From: Gaiellales bacterium
GTDB lineage: Bacteria; Actinomycetota; Thermoleophilia; Gaiellales; F1-60-MAGs149
Assembly: GCA_030831375.1 (NCBI GenBank)
Contig: JAURLF010000124.1
Location: forward strand, 1-6,984
Length of the DNA: 6,984 bases
Direction: 5' to 3'
The notes below the pieces were generated by a model. It was not told the origin of the DNA. It was given only the letters and a program-made list of their open reading frames with translations, and ran no database searches. The translations under genes were made by a program, and so were the position numbers. Shown one piece after another: positions 1 to 5,539 of the stretch. Numbering within the stretch: the first letter of the stretch is position 1; the number at the start of each line of letters is the position of its first letter.

Positions 1-515
1 CGCCGGACATGGTGACGCTCGCGAAGGCGCTGGGCGGCGGCCTGCCGATCGGCGCGATCGGCGGCTCCGACGAGGTGATGGAGGTCGTGCGCAACGGCTC
101 CGTCTACCAGGTCGGCACGTACAACGGCAATCCGCTCGGCATGGCCGCGGCGCGCGCCAACCTGCTCGAGGTGCTGACGCCCGAGGCGTACGCGCACCTC
201 GACTCCCTCAACGACTACATGCTCGACGCCTGCTCGGCGATCCTCGAGAAGCACAACCTGCCCGGCTACACCGTCGGCATCAGCTCGAAGGGCTGCGTGA
301 CGTTCGCGAAGGACCCGATCGTCGACTACGAGTCGTTCAAGGCCCAGCAGGACGGCGAGCTGTGCGACCTCGCATGGCTCTACAACATGAACCGCGGCGT
401 GTTCATGACGCCGGGCCGCGAGGAGGAGTGGACGCTCTCCGTCGCGCACACGGTCGAGGACTGCGCGCGCTTCGTGGACGCGTTCGAGGAGATGGCGGCC
501 GACCTGACCGCCTGA
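1..515 (+). CDS. Class III (GSA-type) PLP-dependent aminotransferase, C-terminal part
   Basis: This is the 3' part of a gene that enters from the left edge. The reading frame is open from base 3 and ends at TGA 513-515. The visible 170 residues begin PDMVTLAKALGGGLPIGA, the PLP-lysine block of fold-type I class III aminotransferases; the Schiff-base lysine is encoded at 24-26. The motif VGTYNGNPLGMAAA follows, matching the phosphate-contacting T and the GNP turn of glutamate-1-semialdehyde aminomutases and related enzymes. The end (SVAHTVEDCARFVDAFEEM) matches the usual C-terminal helix. Family knowledge says such enzymes move an amino group using cytosolic PLP. The substrate cannot be read from this half. 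The tail differs from typical HemL (MTPGREEEWTLSVAHT rather than an APSQFEAGF-like block), so I prefer a generic GSA-like or 'aspartate aminotransferase family' label to hemL. The ATG at base 9 is internal to the conserved block and is not the start. Confidence 0.88.
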   Translation, partial: PDMVTLAKALGGGLPIGAIGGSDEVMEVVRNGSVYQVGTYNGNPLGMAAARANLLEVLTPEAYAHLDSLNDYMLDACSAILEKHNLPGYTVGISSKGCVTFAKDPIVDYESFKAQQDGELCDLAWLYNMNRGVFMTPGREEEWTLSVAHTVEDCARFVDAFEEMAADLTA

Positions 516-517
516 TC

Positions 518-530
518 GCCCCGCGGGGGC
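518..530. terminator. Short GC hairpin in the aminotransferase/membrane-protein convergent gap
   Basis: GCCCC (518-522) and GGGGC (526-530) can pair around a GCG loop. This lies in the 25-bp gap between the plus-strand stop (513-515) and the minus-strand stop (541-543). There is no T tract on either side. It could act as a weak bidirectional terminator, but a 5-bp GC stem is easily found by chance in DNA this GC-rich. Confidence 0.25.
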
Positions 531-540
531 CGCGTTATCG

Positions 541-1044
541 CTAGGGCTGCAACTCGGGCGTCGTGGCGACGGGCGCCTGGCCGGCCTCGGCGATGATAGC
601 CTGCGCCTGCTGGATGATCTTCTTGTACGCCTCCTCGGCGGCCTTCACGCCCGTGTTGTAGCCGTCCCGGAAGCCGCCGGAGGACCCGACCGAGCCGATC
701 ACCTCCTCGCGCCCCTTCGCGTAGCCCTTCGCGAAGCCCTGCCGCTCACGCGCCTGCAACTGCTGCTTGGCCTGCTGGCGGGTGTCGCGCACGCCCTCCT
801 TGTAGCCGGCGGCGCGGGCCGCCTCGAGCGCGGCGTCGTCCTCGCCCCCGCCCTGCCCGGTCACGTCCGCCGCGGTCGGCGCGGGGCCGCCCGTGACGGC
901 GGAGACGACCACTGCCGTGGCCGTCGCGGTGACGACCACCAGGACGACGGCGGCGATGATCGCGGCGAGGATCTGCCGACCCGTGCGCGGACGCGGGTCG
1001 CCGCCCGTGCCGTCCCGCCCCTTCGTTCTCGCGCGTGTGGCCAT
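541..1044 (-). CDS. Single-pass membrane protein with GX3G-repeat C-terminal domain, unknown function
   Basis: A 167-residue protein that I do not recognise as a named family. Residues 1-24 are basic and hydrophilic, then residues 25-50 form one strong hydrophobic segment (ILAAIIAAVVLVVVTATATA). A Pro/Gly/Asp-rich linker follows (51-70), then a helical, charged domain (71-155). The basic N-terminus before the membrane segment predicts N-inside, with the C-terminal domain outside. That domain carries G-x3-G steps at G80/G84, G103/G107/G111 and G124/G128/G132, usually with Tyr or Phe after the Gly (GYKEG, GFAKGYAKG, GFRDGYNTG). This resembles the GX3 helical repeats of Yae1-type proteins in pattern only. 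The ATG at 1044 is chosen because upstream codons in this frame lie in spacer and gltX sequence and look non-coding. No strong ribosome site sits close to it. The gene follows gltX by 46 bp on the same strand and is probably cotranscribed with it. Confidence 0.75.
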   Translation of the reverse strand: MATRARTKGRDGTGGDPRPRTGRQILAAIIAAVVLVVVTATATAVVVSAVTGGPAPTAADVTGQGGGEDDAALEAARAAGYKEGVRDTRQQAKQQLQARERQGFAKGYAKGREEVIGSVGSSGGFRDGYNTGVKAAEEAYKKIIQQAQAIIAEAGQAPVATTPELQP

Positions 1045-1090
1045 CCAGCCCCACGATACGCGCTGAGCGGACGTCCTCCTGCGCGCGGTG

Positions 1091-2533
1091 TCAGCCGGCG
1101 ACGGCGGTGCGCGCCCGGGCGAGCCGCACGAGCGACTCGTCCCGGCCGAGGAAGGCGATCGACTCGTACAGGCCGGCCGCCACCGTCGATCCCGCAATCG
1201 CGATGCGGATCGGCTGGAAGGCCTGCCGCGGCTTCAGCTCGAGCGCCTCGCAGACGCCCCGCAGCGCGGCCTCGACCTGCTCCGCACCGAACGGCTCGAG
1301 GTCCGTCAGGGCCGACACGGCGGCGTCGAGCACGGCGGCGGCGTTCGCGTCCTGGGCCAGCCTCGCCCACGCCTCCGGGTCGGGGTCGCGCGACTCGACG
1401 AGGGACCCGACGAGGGCGTCGAACTCGCCGAGCGCGCCGAGCTTCTCCTGCACGAGCGGCACGAGCTCGTCGAGGCGCTCCGCGCCCGCCAGGGGCGACG
1501 CCTGGTCCGCGAGGTGCGCCCGCAGCGCGGTCGCATAGGCGCCCGCGTCGAGGGCGCGCAGGTAGGCGCCGTTCATCCACGCGAGCTTCTCGTGGTCGAA
1601 GACGGCGGGCGCCGGGTTCACGCGGTCGAGCGAGAAGCGCTCCACGAGCTCGGCGAGCGACATGATCTCCGTCTCGCCGTCCCAGCTCCAGCCGCACAGG
1701 GCGAGGAAGTTGACGAGCGCCTGCGGCACGTAGCCGGCGGCGCGGAACTCCTCCACGCTGGCCGCGCCGTGGCGTTTCGACAGGCGCTTCTTGTCCCCGC
1801 CGAGGATCATGGACAGGTGCGCCGTCTGCGGGAACGCTCCGCCGAGCGCCTCCACGAGCAGCCGCTGGCGCGGCGTCGACGGCAGCAGGTCCTCGCCGCG
1901 GATCACGTGCGTGATCCCCATCTCCATGTCGTCGAGCGGGTTCGCGAGCTGGTACGTGGGCGCGCCGCCGCCGCGCAGCAGCACGGTGTCGCCGAGCAGG
2001 CGGTGCTCGAACGCGATCCGGCCGCGGACGAGGTCCTCGACGACGGTCTCGCCCTCGAGCGGCGTGCGGAAGCGGATGATCGCCGGCCGGCCCTCCGCCT
2101 CGAAGCGGGCGACCTGCTCGCGGGTGAGTTCGCGGTGCAGGCGCGTGGGCGCAGCCGGGTCGTCGGTATGGCGGGCGCGGTCGCGCGCCGCCTCGAGCTC
2201 CTCAGGCGTCTGGTAGCAGCGGTACGCGTGCCCCGCCTCGAGCAGCCGCTCGACGGCGCCGTGGTAGCGCTCCATGCGCTCCGACTGGCGGTACGGGCCG
2301 TGCGCGCCGCCCGCGGCGGGCGACTCGTCGAAGTCGAGCCCGAGCCAGTCGAGCGAGCGCTGGATCTGCTCGATCGCGCCCGCCGCCTCCCGCTCCGTGT
2401 CCGTGTCCTCGATGCGCAGGACGGCGGTGCCGCCATGGTGACGGGCGAAGAGCCAGTTGTAGAGGGCGGTGCGCACGCCGCCCACGTGCAGGAAGCCCGT
2501 GGGCGAGGGGGCGAAGCGGACGCGGACGGCCAT
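1091..2533 (-). CDS. gltX: Glutamyl-tRNA synthetase
   Basis: A 480-residue class I aminoacyl-tRNA synthetase that charges tRNA-Glu with glutamate in the cytosol. It may also charge tRNA-Gln where GatCAB amidates Glu-tRNA-Gln; this cannot be decided here. The N-terminus RFAPSPTGFLHVGGVRTAL holds the HIGH-type motif (HVGG, residues 16-19), followed by RIEDTD (40-45) and YRQSERM (81-87). The block MGITHVIRGEDLLPSTPRQ (205-223) matches the form I recall from actinobacterial enzymes. The KMSKS loop is KRLSKR (249-254), inside ILGGDKKRLSKRHGA. The C-terminal helical anticodon-binding region follows, and the length is normal for bacterial GluRS. ATG 2533 gives the conserved MAVRVRFAPSPTG start; the longer open frame upstream runs antisense into nfo and is not coding. 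It is divergent from nfo and first in an apparent two-gene unit with the downstream membrane protein. Confidence 0.97.
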   Translation of the reverse strand: MAVRVRFAPSPTGFLHVGGVRTALYNWLFARHHGGTAVLRIEDTDTEREAAGAIEQIQRSLDWLGLDFDESPAAGGAHGPYRQSERMERYHGAVERLLEAGHAYRCYQTPEELEAARDRARHTDDPAAPTRLHRELTREQVARFEAEGRPAIIRFRTPLEGETVVEDLVRGRIAFEHRLLGDTVLLRGGGAPTYQLANPLDDMEMGITHVIRGEDLLPSTPRQRLLVEALGGAFPQTAHLSMILGGDKKRLSKRHGAASVEEFRAAGYVPQALVNFLALCGWSWDGETEIMSLAELVERFSLDRVNPAPAVFDHEKLAWMNGAYLRALDAGAYATALRAHLADQASPLAGAERLDELVPLVQEKLGALGEFDALVGSLVESRDPDPEAWARLAQDANAAAVLDAAVSALTDLEPFGAEQVEAALRGVCEALELKPRQAFQPIRIAIAGSTVAAGLYESIAFLGRDESLVRLARARTAVAG

Positions 2534-2540
2534 GGGCGGA

Positions 2541-2546
2541 ACCGTA
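2541..2546 (-). promoter_or_regulatory. Candidate -10 element of gltX (leaderless start)
   Basis: On the minus strand the hexamer TACGGT fits the relaxed actinobacterial -10 pattern TANNNT. It ends 7 nt before the ATG of gltX, so transcription would begin at or within a base or two of the start codon. No Shine-Dalgarno sequence is present. I see no clear -35 box. The evidence is position and pattern only. Confidence 0.4.
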
Positions 2547-2560
2547 TCGGGCCCGCCGCC

Positions 2561-2566
2561 TATGCT
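2561..2566 (+). promoter_or_regulatory. Candidate -10 element of nfo (leaderless start)
   Basis: TATGCT fits TANNNT and ends 8 nt before the GTG start of nfo at 2575, the spacing expected if the transcript starts at the start codon. There is no Shine-Dalgarno sequence between it and the GTG. No convincing -35 box is seen, as is common for GC-rich actinobacterial promoters. Confidence 0.45.
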
Positions 2567-2574
2567 GCGGAACC

Positions 2575-3450
2575 GTGATCGCGGGCGCGCACATCTCGAG
2601 CGCGGGCGGGCTCGGCAACGTGCCCGGCCGGATGCGCGCCATCGGCGCGGACGCGGCACAGGTCTTCATCCAGAGCGCGCGCACGTGGAAGCCGACGAGC
2701 CACCGCGCCGAGGACCTCGCGGCGCTGCGCGCCGCACGCGAGACGGGTGAGGTCGCGTACCTCGTCTGCCACGCGATCTACTTCATCAACCTCGCCACCG
2801 ACGATCCGGCGCTGCTCGAGAAGAGCCGGGCCGCGCTGGCCAACACGATCGACGTCGCCAACGCCATCGCGGCCGACGGCGTCGTCCTGCACGTCGGCTC
2901 GCACAAGGGTCGCGGCCTCGACGCCACCCTCCCCCAGGTCAGCCGCGAGCTCAAGCGCGCGCTCAAGCGCCTCGACGGGCCGTGGCTGCTGCTCGAGAAC
3001 TCGGCCGGCGCCGGCGGCACGATCGGCCGCGACCCCGTCGAGCTGGCCGCGATCATCGACGCCGTCGACGATCCCCGGCTCGGCCTCTGCATCGACACGT
3101 GCCACGCCTGGGTCTCCGGCGTCGACGTGACGGACCCGGCGGAGCTCGACCGGCTCGTGGCGGAGATCGACGGCCGCGTCGGCATCGAGCGGCTGCGCTG
3201 CCTGCACGTCAACGACGCGCAGGCCGCCTGCGGCTCGAACCGCGACCGCCACGCGAACGTCGGCGCGGGCGAGATGGGCGCGGGCCTCGACGTCTGCCTC
3301 TCCCACCCCGCGCTCGCCGACCTGCCGATGCTGCTCGAGACCCCCGGCCACGACGGGCACGGCCCGGACGCCGAGGAGATCGCGGCGCTGCGCGCCATGC
3401 ACAAGCGCGGCGTCAGCCGCCGCGCGGCCCGGGCGCGTCGCGCACGGTGA
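2575..3450 (+). CDS. nfo: Deoxyribonuclease IV (AP endonuclease, endonuclease IV family)
   Basis: A 291-residue TIM-barrel, three-zinc AP endonuclease. It cuts 5' of abasic sites and trims blocked 3' ends during base-excision repair. By alignment to the Escherichia coli enzyme from memory, all nine metal ligands are present: H66 (CHAIYFINLA), H106 (LHVGSH), E141 (LLENSAG), D174 and H177 (CIDTCHAW), H211 (HVND), D224 and H226 (DRHANVG) and E255 (LETPG). The GAH block opens the protein (residues 4-6). Length is close to the family norm of about 280-290. The start is GTG 2575, because the next Met (residue 20) would delete the first strand with GAHISSAGG. The C-terminus ends in an Arg-rich tail (281-291), which may be lineage-specific. 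The HANVGAGEMG segment differs slightly from the commoner HENIGEG form, but the ligands are intact. The gene diverges from gltX and its last 38 bp overlap the convergent cysteine-rich gene. Confidence 0.96.
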   Translation: MIAGAHISSAGGLGNVPGRMRAIGADAAQVFIQSARTWKPTSHRAEDLAALRAARETGEVAYLVCHAIYFINLATDDPALLEKSRAALANTIDVANAIAADGVVLHVGSHKGRGLDATLPQVSRELKRALKRLDGPWLLLENSAGAGGTIGRDPVELAAIIDAVDDPRLGLCIDTCHAWVSGVDVTDPAELDRLVAEIDGRVGIERLRCLHVNDAQAACGSNRDRHANVGAGEMGAGLDVCLSHPALADLPMLLETPGHDGHGPDAEEIAALRAMHKRGVSRRAARARRAR

Positions 3451-3799
3451 CCGTGAACGAGCCGCCGCCGGGCGGCTCGTGGAACTCCGGGTTGACGCAG
3501 CCGATCTCCGGCTCGCGGCGCGGGTAGGCGCGCTCGACCTCGGCCGTGCAGACCGGCAGCGGCGCGCGCACGGCACGCACCCCGCCGAAGGCGCGGCCGT
3601 CGTCGCGGCACGCCTCGAGCACGCCGAGGTCGATCTCCGCGGCGTGGACCTGCTCGACGCAGCCGACGTAGCGGCGGCCGTCGTTCGCGTCGTATGCGTA
3701 CAGGCGCGCGCAGCCGAGACAGCCGAGCGGGTCCACGACCCAGTCGCAGTACACCCGGCAGCGCCGGCACGAGCCCTCGCGGTCGACCATCGGGCCCAT
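3413..3799 (-). CDS. Nine-cysteine protein of unknown function, third gene behind gcvT-gcvH
   Basis: A 128-residue protein that I cannot assign to a named family. It has nine cysteines: C11, C14, C18, C27, C30, C47, C64, C84 and C101. The first five form CxxCx3C-x8-CxxC, typical of a zinc ribbon or other metal-binding knuckle. The middle section (YVGCVEQVHAAEIDLGVLEA, 44-63) looks like a folded alpha/beta unit. No signal peptide or membrane segment is visible, so it is probably cytosolic. The ATG at 3799 is used; an ATG three codons later (3790) is equally possible, and neither has a Shine-Dalgarno sequence. It starts 29 bp after the gcvH stop on the same strand. Its 3' end overlaps nfo by 38 bp. 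Reality is supported by the ordered cysteine pattern and by its filling an otherwise empty space. A role in glycine or one-carbon metabolism is only a positional guess. Confidence 0.75.
   Translation of the reverse strand: MGPMVDREGSCRRCRVYCDWVVDPLGCLGCARLYAYDANDGRRYVGCVEQVHAAEIDLGVLEACRDDGRAFGGVRAVRAPLPVCTAEVERAYPRREPEIGCVNPEFHEPPGGGSFTVTVRDAPGPRGG
3457..3480 (+). terminator. Perfect 10-bp stem-loop just after nfo
   Basis: ACGAGCCGCC (3457-3466) and GGCGGCTCGT (3471-3480) pair perfectly around a GCCG loop. The stem begins 7 nt after the nfo stop codon, the usual place for an intrinsic terminator. No T tract follows, as is frequent in actinobacteria. The same bases encode part of the C-terminus of the convergent cysteine-rich protein (around HEPPGGGSF). 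Confidence 0.55.
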
Positions 3800-3809
3800 C
3801 GTGGCACGG

Positions 3810-3825
3810 GACGCGGCCCCGCGTC
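3810..3825 (-). terminator. GC stem-loop between gcvH and the cysteine-rich gene
   Basis: GACGCGG (3810-3816) and CCGCGTC (3819-3825) are perfect inverted copies. In RNA this would form a six-pair stem with a four-base loop. It fills most of the 29-bp gap after the gcvH stop and lies about 10 nt before the downstream ATG. There is no U tract. It could lower read-through into the third gene or protect the gcvTH message; chance is also possible at this GC content. Confidence 0.35.
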
Positions 3826-3828
3826 GGG

Positions 3829-4215
3829 TCAGAGCAGCGCGCGGTACGCGGCGGCGTCGAGGAGGCCCTCGACGGCCCCGAGGTCATCGAGCTTGACGCG
3901 GACCAGCCAGCCATCGCCATACGGATCCTCGTTGACGAGCTCGGGCGACTCGACGACGCGGTCGTTGACGGCGGTGACGGTGCCCGACAGGGGCGCGATC
4001 ACGTCGGAGACGGCCTTGACCGACTCGAGCGACCCATACGAGCCGTCGCCGGTGATCTGCGCGCCGACCGCGGGCGGCTCGAAGTAGACGACCTCGCCGA
4101 GCGCGTCCTGCGCATGCCAGGTGATGCCGAACACCGCCTCGTCGCCGTCGACCCGCACCCAGTCGTGGTCGCGGTGGTAGCGCAGGTCCTCGGGGTAGCT
4201 CTCCTCGGCGGGCAT
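3829..4215 (-). CDS. gcvH: Glycine cleavage system H protein
   Basis: A 128-residue lipoyl carrier protein of the glycine cleavage complex. Its lipoyl arm accepts the aminomethyl group from the glycine decarboxylase (P protein), presents it to the T protein and is reoxidised by the L protein. The lipoyl-attachment site is K67 in GSLESVKAVSD. Also typical are the N-terminal YHRDHDWV block (13-20), FGIT (29-32), the LGEVVYFEPPAVG hairpin (39-51) and the SGTVTAVND turn (78-86). Length is normal. ATG 4215 is preceded by a strong AAGGAG (4226-4231, 10 nt spacing) located inside the end of gcvT. The gene begins 4 bp after the gcvT stop, so the two are cotranscribed and probably translationally coupled. 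Confidence 0.97.
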   Translation of the reverse strand: MPAEESYPEDLRYHRDHDWVRVDGDEAVFGITWHAQDALGEVVYFEPPAVGAQITGDGSYGSLESVKAVSDVIAPLSGTVTAVNDRVVESPELVNEDPYGDGWLVRVKLDDLGAVEGLLDAAAYRALL

Positions 4216-4219
4216 TCGC

Positions 4220-5320
4220 TCAGCTCTCCTTCGAATAGAACGGCAGGGGGACCACTTCCGCGTCGCGCTCGCGGCCGCGGACGTCGATCTGCAGCACGGT
4301 GCCCGGCTCGGCGAGCCCGGGCGGCACGTAGCCGAGGCCGATGCCCCGGTCGATGCTCGGCGACAGCGTCCCGCTCGTGATGGTGCCGACCTTGGCGCCG
4401 TCGTGCAGGACCGCGTAGCCCTCGCGCGGGATCGCGCGGTCCAGCAGGCGCAACCCGACGAGGCGCCGCTTGACGCCCTTCTCGGCCTGGCGCTCCACGA
4501 CGGCGCTGCCCGTGAACGGGCGACCGAGGTGCACGAAGCGGCCGAGGCCGGCCTCGATCGGCGTCGTCTTCGGGTCGATGTCGTGGCCGTGCAGCGGGTA
4601 GCCCATCTCCAAGCGCAGCGTATCCCGCGCGCCGAGGCCACTCGGCACGACGCCGTGCTCGCGGCGCGCGAGGATGCCGTCCCAGAGGTCGCCGGCGCGG
4701 TCGGCGGCGCACAACAGCTCGACGCCGGGCTCGCCCGTGTAGCCGGTGCGCGCCACGATGCAGGGCACGCCGGCGACGACGCGCTCGACGCAGCCGAAGA
4801 CGGGGATCGTGTGGGGCGCGGGCGCCTTCTTCGGCCAGATGTCGGCGAGCAGCTCGAGCGCCACGGGGCCCTGCAGGGCGAGCATGGCGGTCTCGTCGCT
4901 GAGGTCGCGGATCGTCGCGCCGCGCTGCTTGAGCGCCTTCAGGTGCGCGAGGTCGGTCGCGATGTTGCCCGCGTTGACGACGAGCAGCCAACGCCCCTCG
5001 GGCAGCCGGTAGACGATCAGGTCGTCGACGATACCGCCCTTGTCGTTGAGCAGGAACGAGTACTGGGCGCGCCCCTCCTCGATCCGGTCGATGTCGCTCG
5101 CCAGCGCCTTGCGCAGCAGCGTCTCCGCACCGGAGCCCGTGACCTCGAGCTGACCCATGTGGGAGACGTCGAAGAGTCCGGCGCGGGCGCGCACGGCGCG
5201 GTGCTCCTCGTTGATGCCGACGTAGTAGACCGGCATCTCCCAGCCGGCGAAGTCGACCATGCGCGCGCCGAGTTCGACGTGCCAGTCGTACAGGGGCGTG
5301 CGGCGCGGGTCGTTGGGCAT
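4220..5320 (-). CDS. gcvT: Glycine cleavage system T protein (aminomethyltransferase)
   Basis: A 366-residue folate-dependent aminomethyltransferase. It releases ammonia from the aminomethyl-lipoyl arm of GcvH and passes the methylene to tetrahydrofolate, giving 5,10-methylene-THF. The N-terminus has TPLYDWHVELGARMVDFAGW (8-27) and GLFDVSHMGQ (48-57). The NDKGGIVDDLIVYR block (92-105) holds the expected catalytic aspartate (D99 by analogy with known T proteins). RTGYTGEPGVEL (191-202) carries a folate-contacting glutamate (E197), and GLGARDTLRLEMGYPLHGHD (228-247) is diagnostic. Length is normal and includes the C-terminal barrel domain. ATG 5320 is the family-typical start, a few residues before TPLYDWH; no good Shine-Dalgarno sequence precedes it. 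It is first gene of gcvT-gcvH-orf. No gcvP follows, although P protein is required for the full reaction. Confidence 0.97.
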   Translation of the reverse strand: MPNDPRRTPLYDWHVELGARMVDFAGWEMPVYYVGINEEHRAVRARAGLFDVSHMGQLEVTGSGAETLLRKALASDIDRIEEGRAQYSFLLNDKGGIVDDLIVYRLPEGRWLLVVNAGNIATDLAHLKALKQRGATIRDLSDETAMLALQGPVALELLADIWPKKAPAPHTIPVFGCVERVVAGVPCIVARTGYTGEPGVELLCAADRAGDLWDGILARREHGVVPSGLGARDTLRLEMGYPLHGHDIDPKTTPIEAGLGRFVHLGRPFTGSAVVERQAEKGVKRRLVGLRLLDRAIPREGYAVLHDGAKVGTITSGTLSPSIDRGIGLGYVPPGLAEPGTVLQIDVRGRERDAEVVPLPFYSKES

Positions 5321-5539
5321 CGGCTCTGCGGGTCGGTGTCCGACGCGGCGTCCCTGACGCGTCCGGCGCTATCTGCCTCGGATGATACCGCGTTCCCCCG
5401 GCGGCGGGCCCGAGAGCGCGCATTCGGCTCAACCACTGACGTCCGCGGCGCTCCACGCGACTCGGCAACGCAACCGTTACACCCCTGCGGCGCATCCGCG
5501 GGTAGGCTTCGGCCGTCGGCGGAGCGGCCGACGACCGCC
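5321..5539. promoter_or_regulatory. 219-bp divergent promoter region between gcvT and the M23 peptidase gene
   Basis: This non-coding gap must hold both promoters. For gcvT, the best -10-like hexamer is TATCAT on the minus strand (5382-5387), which would leave a leader of about 55 nt; a small perfect hairpin GCGTC-CCT-GACGC sits in it (5348-5360). For the peptidase, TAGGCT (5503-5508) fits TANNNT on the plus strand. No good -35 box accompanies either. I looked for the conserved blocks of a glycine riboswitch on the gcvT leader side and do not see them. Confidence 0.35.
5514..5533 (+). promoter_or_regulatory. Hairpin with GGAG in the loop, ahead of the M23 peptidase start
   Basis: CGTCGGC (5514-5520) and GCCGACG (5527-5533) form a perfect 7-bp stem around the loop GGAGCG, ending 6 nt before the ATG at 5540. 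The loop GGAG (5521-5524) is the only Shine-Dalgarno-like sequence near this start but is rather far from it (15 nt). The stem may bring it closer or limit access. The structure is directly visible; the role is inferred. Confidence 0.35.

Larger units (their letters stand above)
2536..2576 (+). repeat. 10-bp direct repeat GCGGAACCGT in the gltX/nfo divergent promoter
   Basis: GCGGAACCGT occurs at 2536-2545 and again at 2567-2576, same orientation, exactly 31 bp apart (about three helical turns). The first copy overlaps the proposed gltX -10 and its downstream spacer. The second sits between the proposed nfo -10 and its GTG, including the first two bases of that codon. ATCG follows each copy after 0 and 1 bases respectively. 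This placement suits a shared operator, but no known regulator motif is recognised. Confidence 0.5.

Noticed and set aside
1073..1079. AGGAGG-like sequence (minus strand) as the ribosome site of the membrane-protein gene
   Set aside because: It lies about 30 nt upstream of the ATG at 1044, too far for normal initiation, and there is no in-frame ATG/GTG/TTG at a proper distance.
2534..2574. SOS (LexA) box controlling nfo
   Set aside because: GAAC is present twice in the region, but neither copy is followed by a correctly spaced GTTC, so the actinobacterial LexA palindrome is absent.
1088..2578. A 496-codon open frame on the plus strand opposite gltX
   Set aside because: It is the exact antisense of gltX, Arg/Ala/Leu-rich with low complexity, as expected when GC-rich third positions suppress stops on the opposite strand. 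It shows no domain motifs.
2560..3920. Long minus-strand open frames across nfo and the cysteine-rich gene
   Set aside because: They are antisense to nfo and out of frame with the cysteine-rich gene, with Arg/Ala/Ser-biased composition. The nfo frame has complete catalytic residues.
4403..5539. Long plus-strand extension upstream of the M23 peptidase
   Set aside because: The frame is open through the antisense of gcvT and the intergenic gap, but the sequence is Arg/Val/Glu-rich shadow coding. The peptidase has a clear signal peptide starting at 5540.
5321..5539. Glycine riboswitch upstream of gcvT
   Set aside because: I looked for the conserved GGAGAG and CUCUCAGGC-like blocks in the minus-strand leader and found none; the likely leader is also too short for a tandem glycine aptamer.
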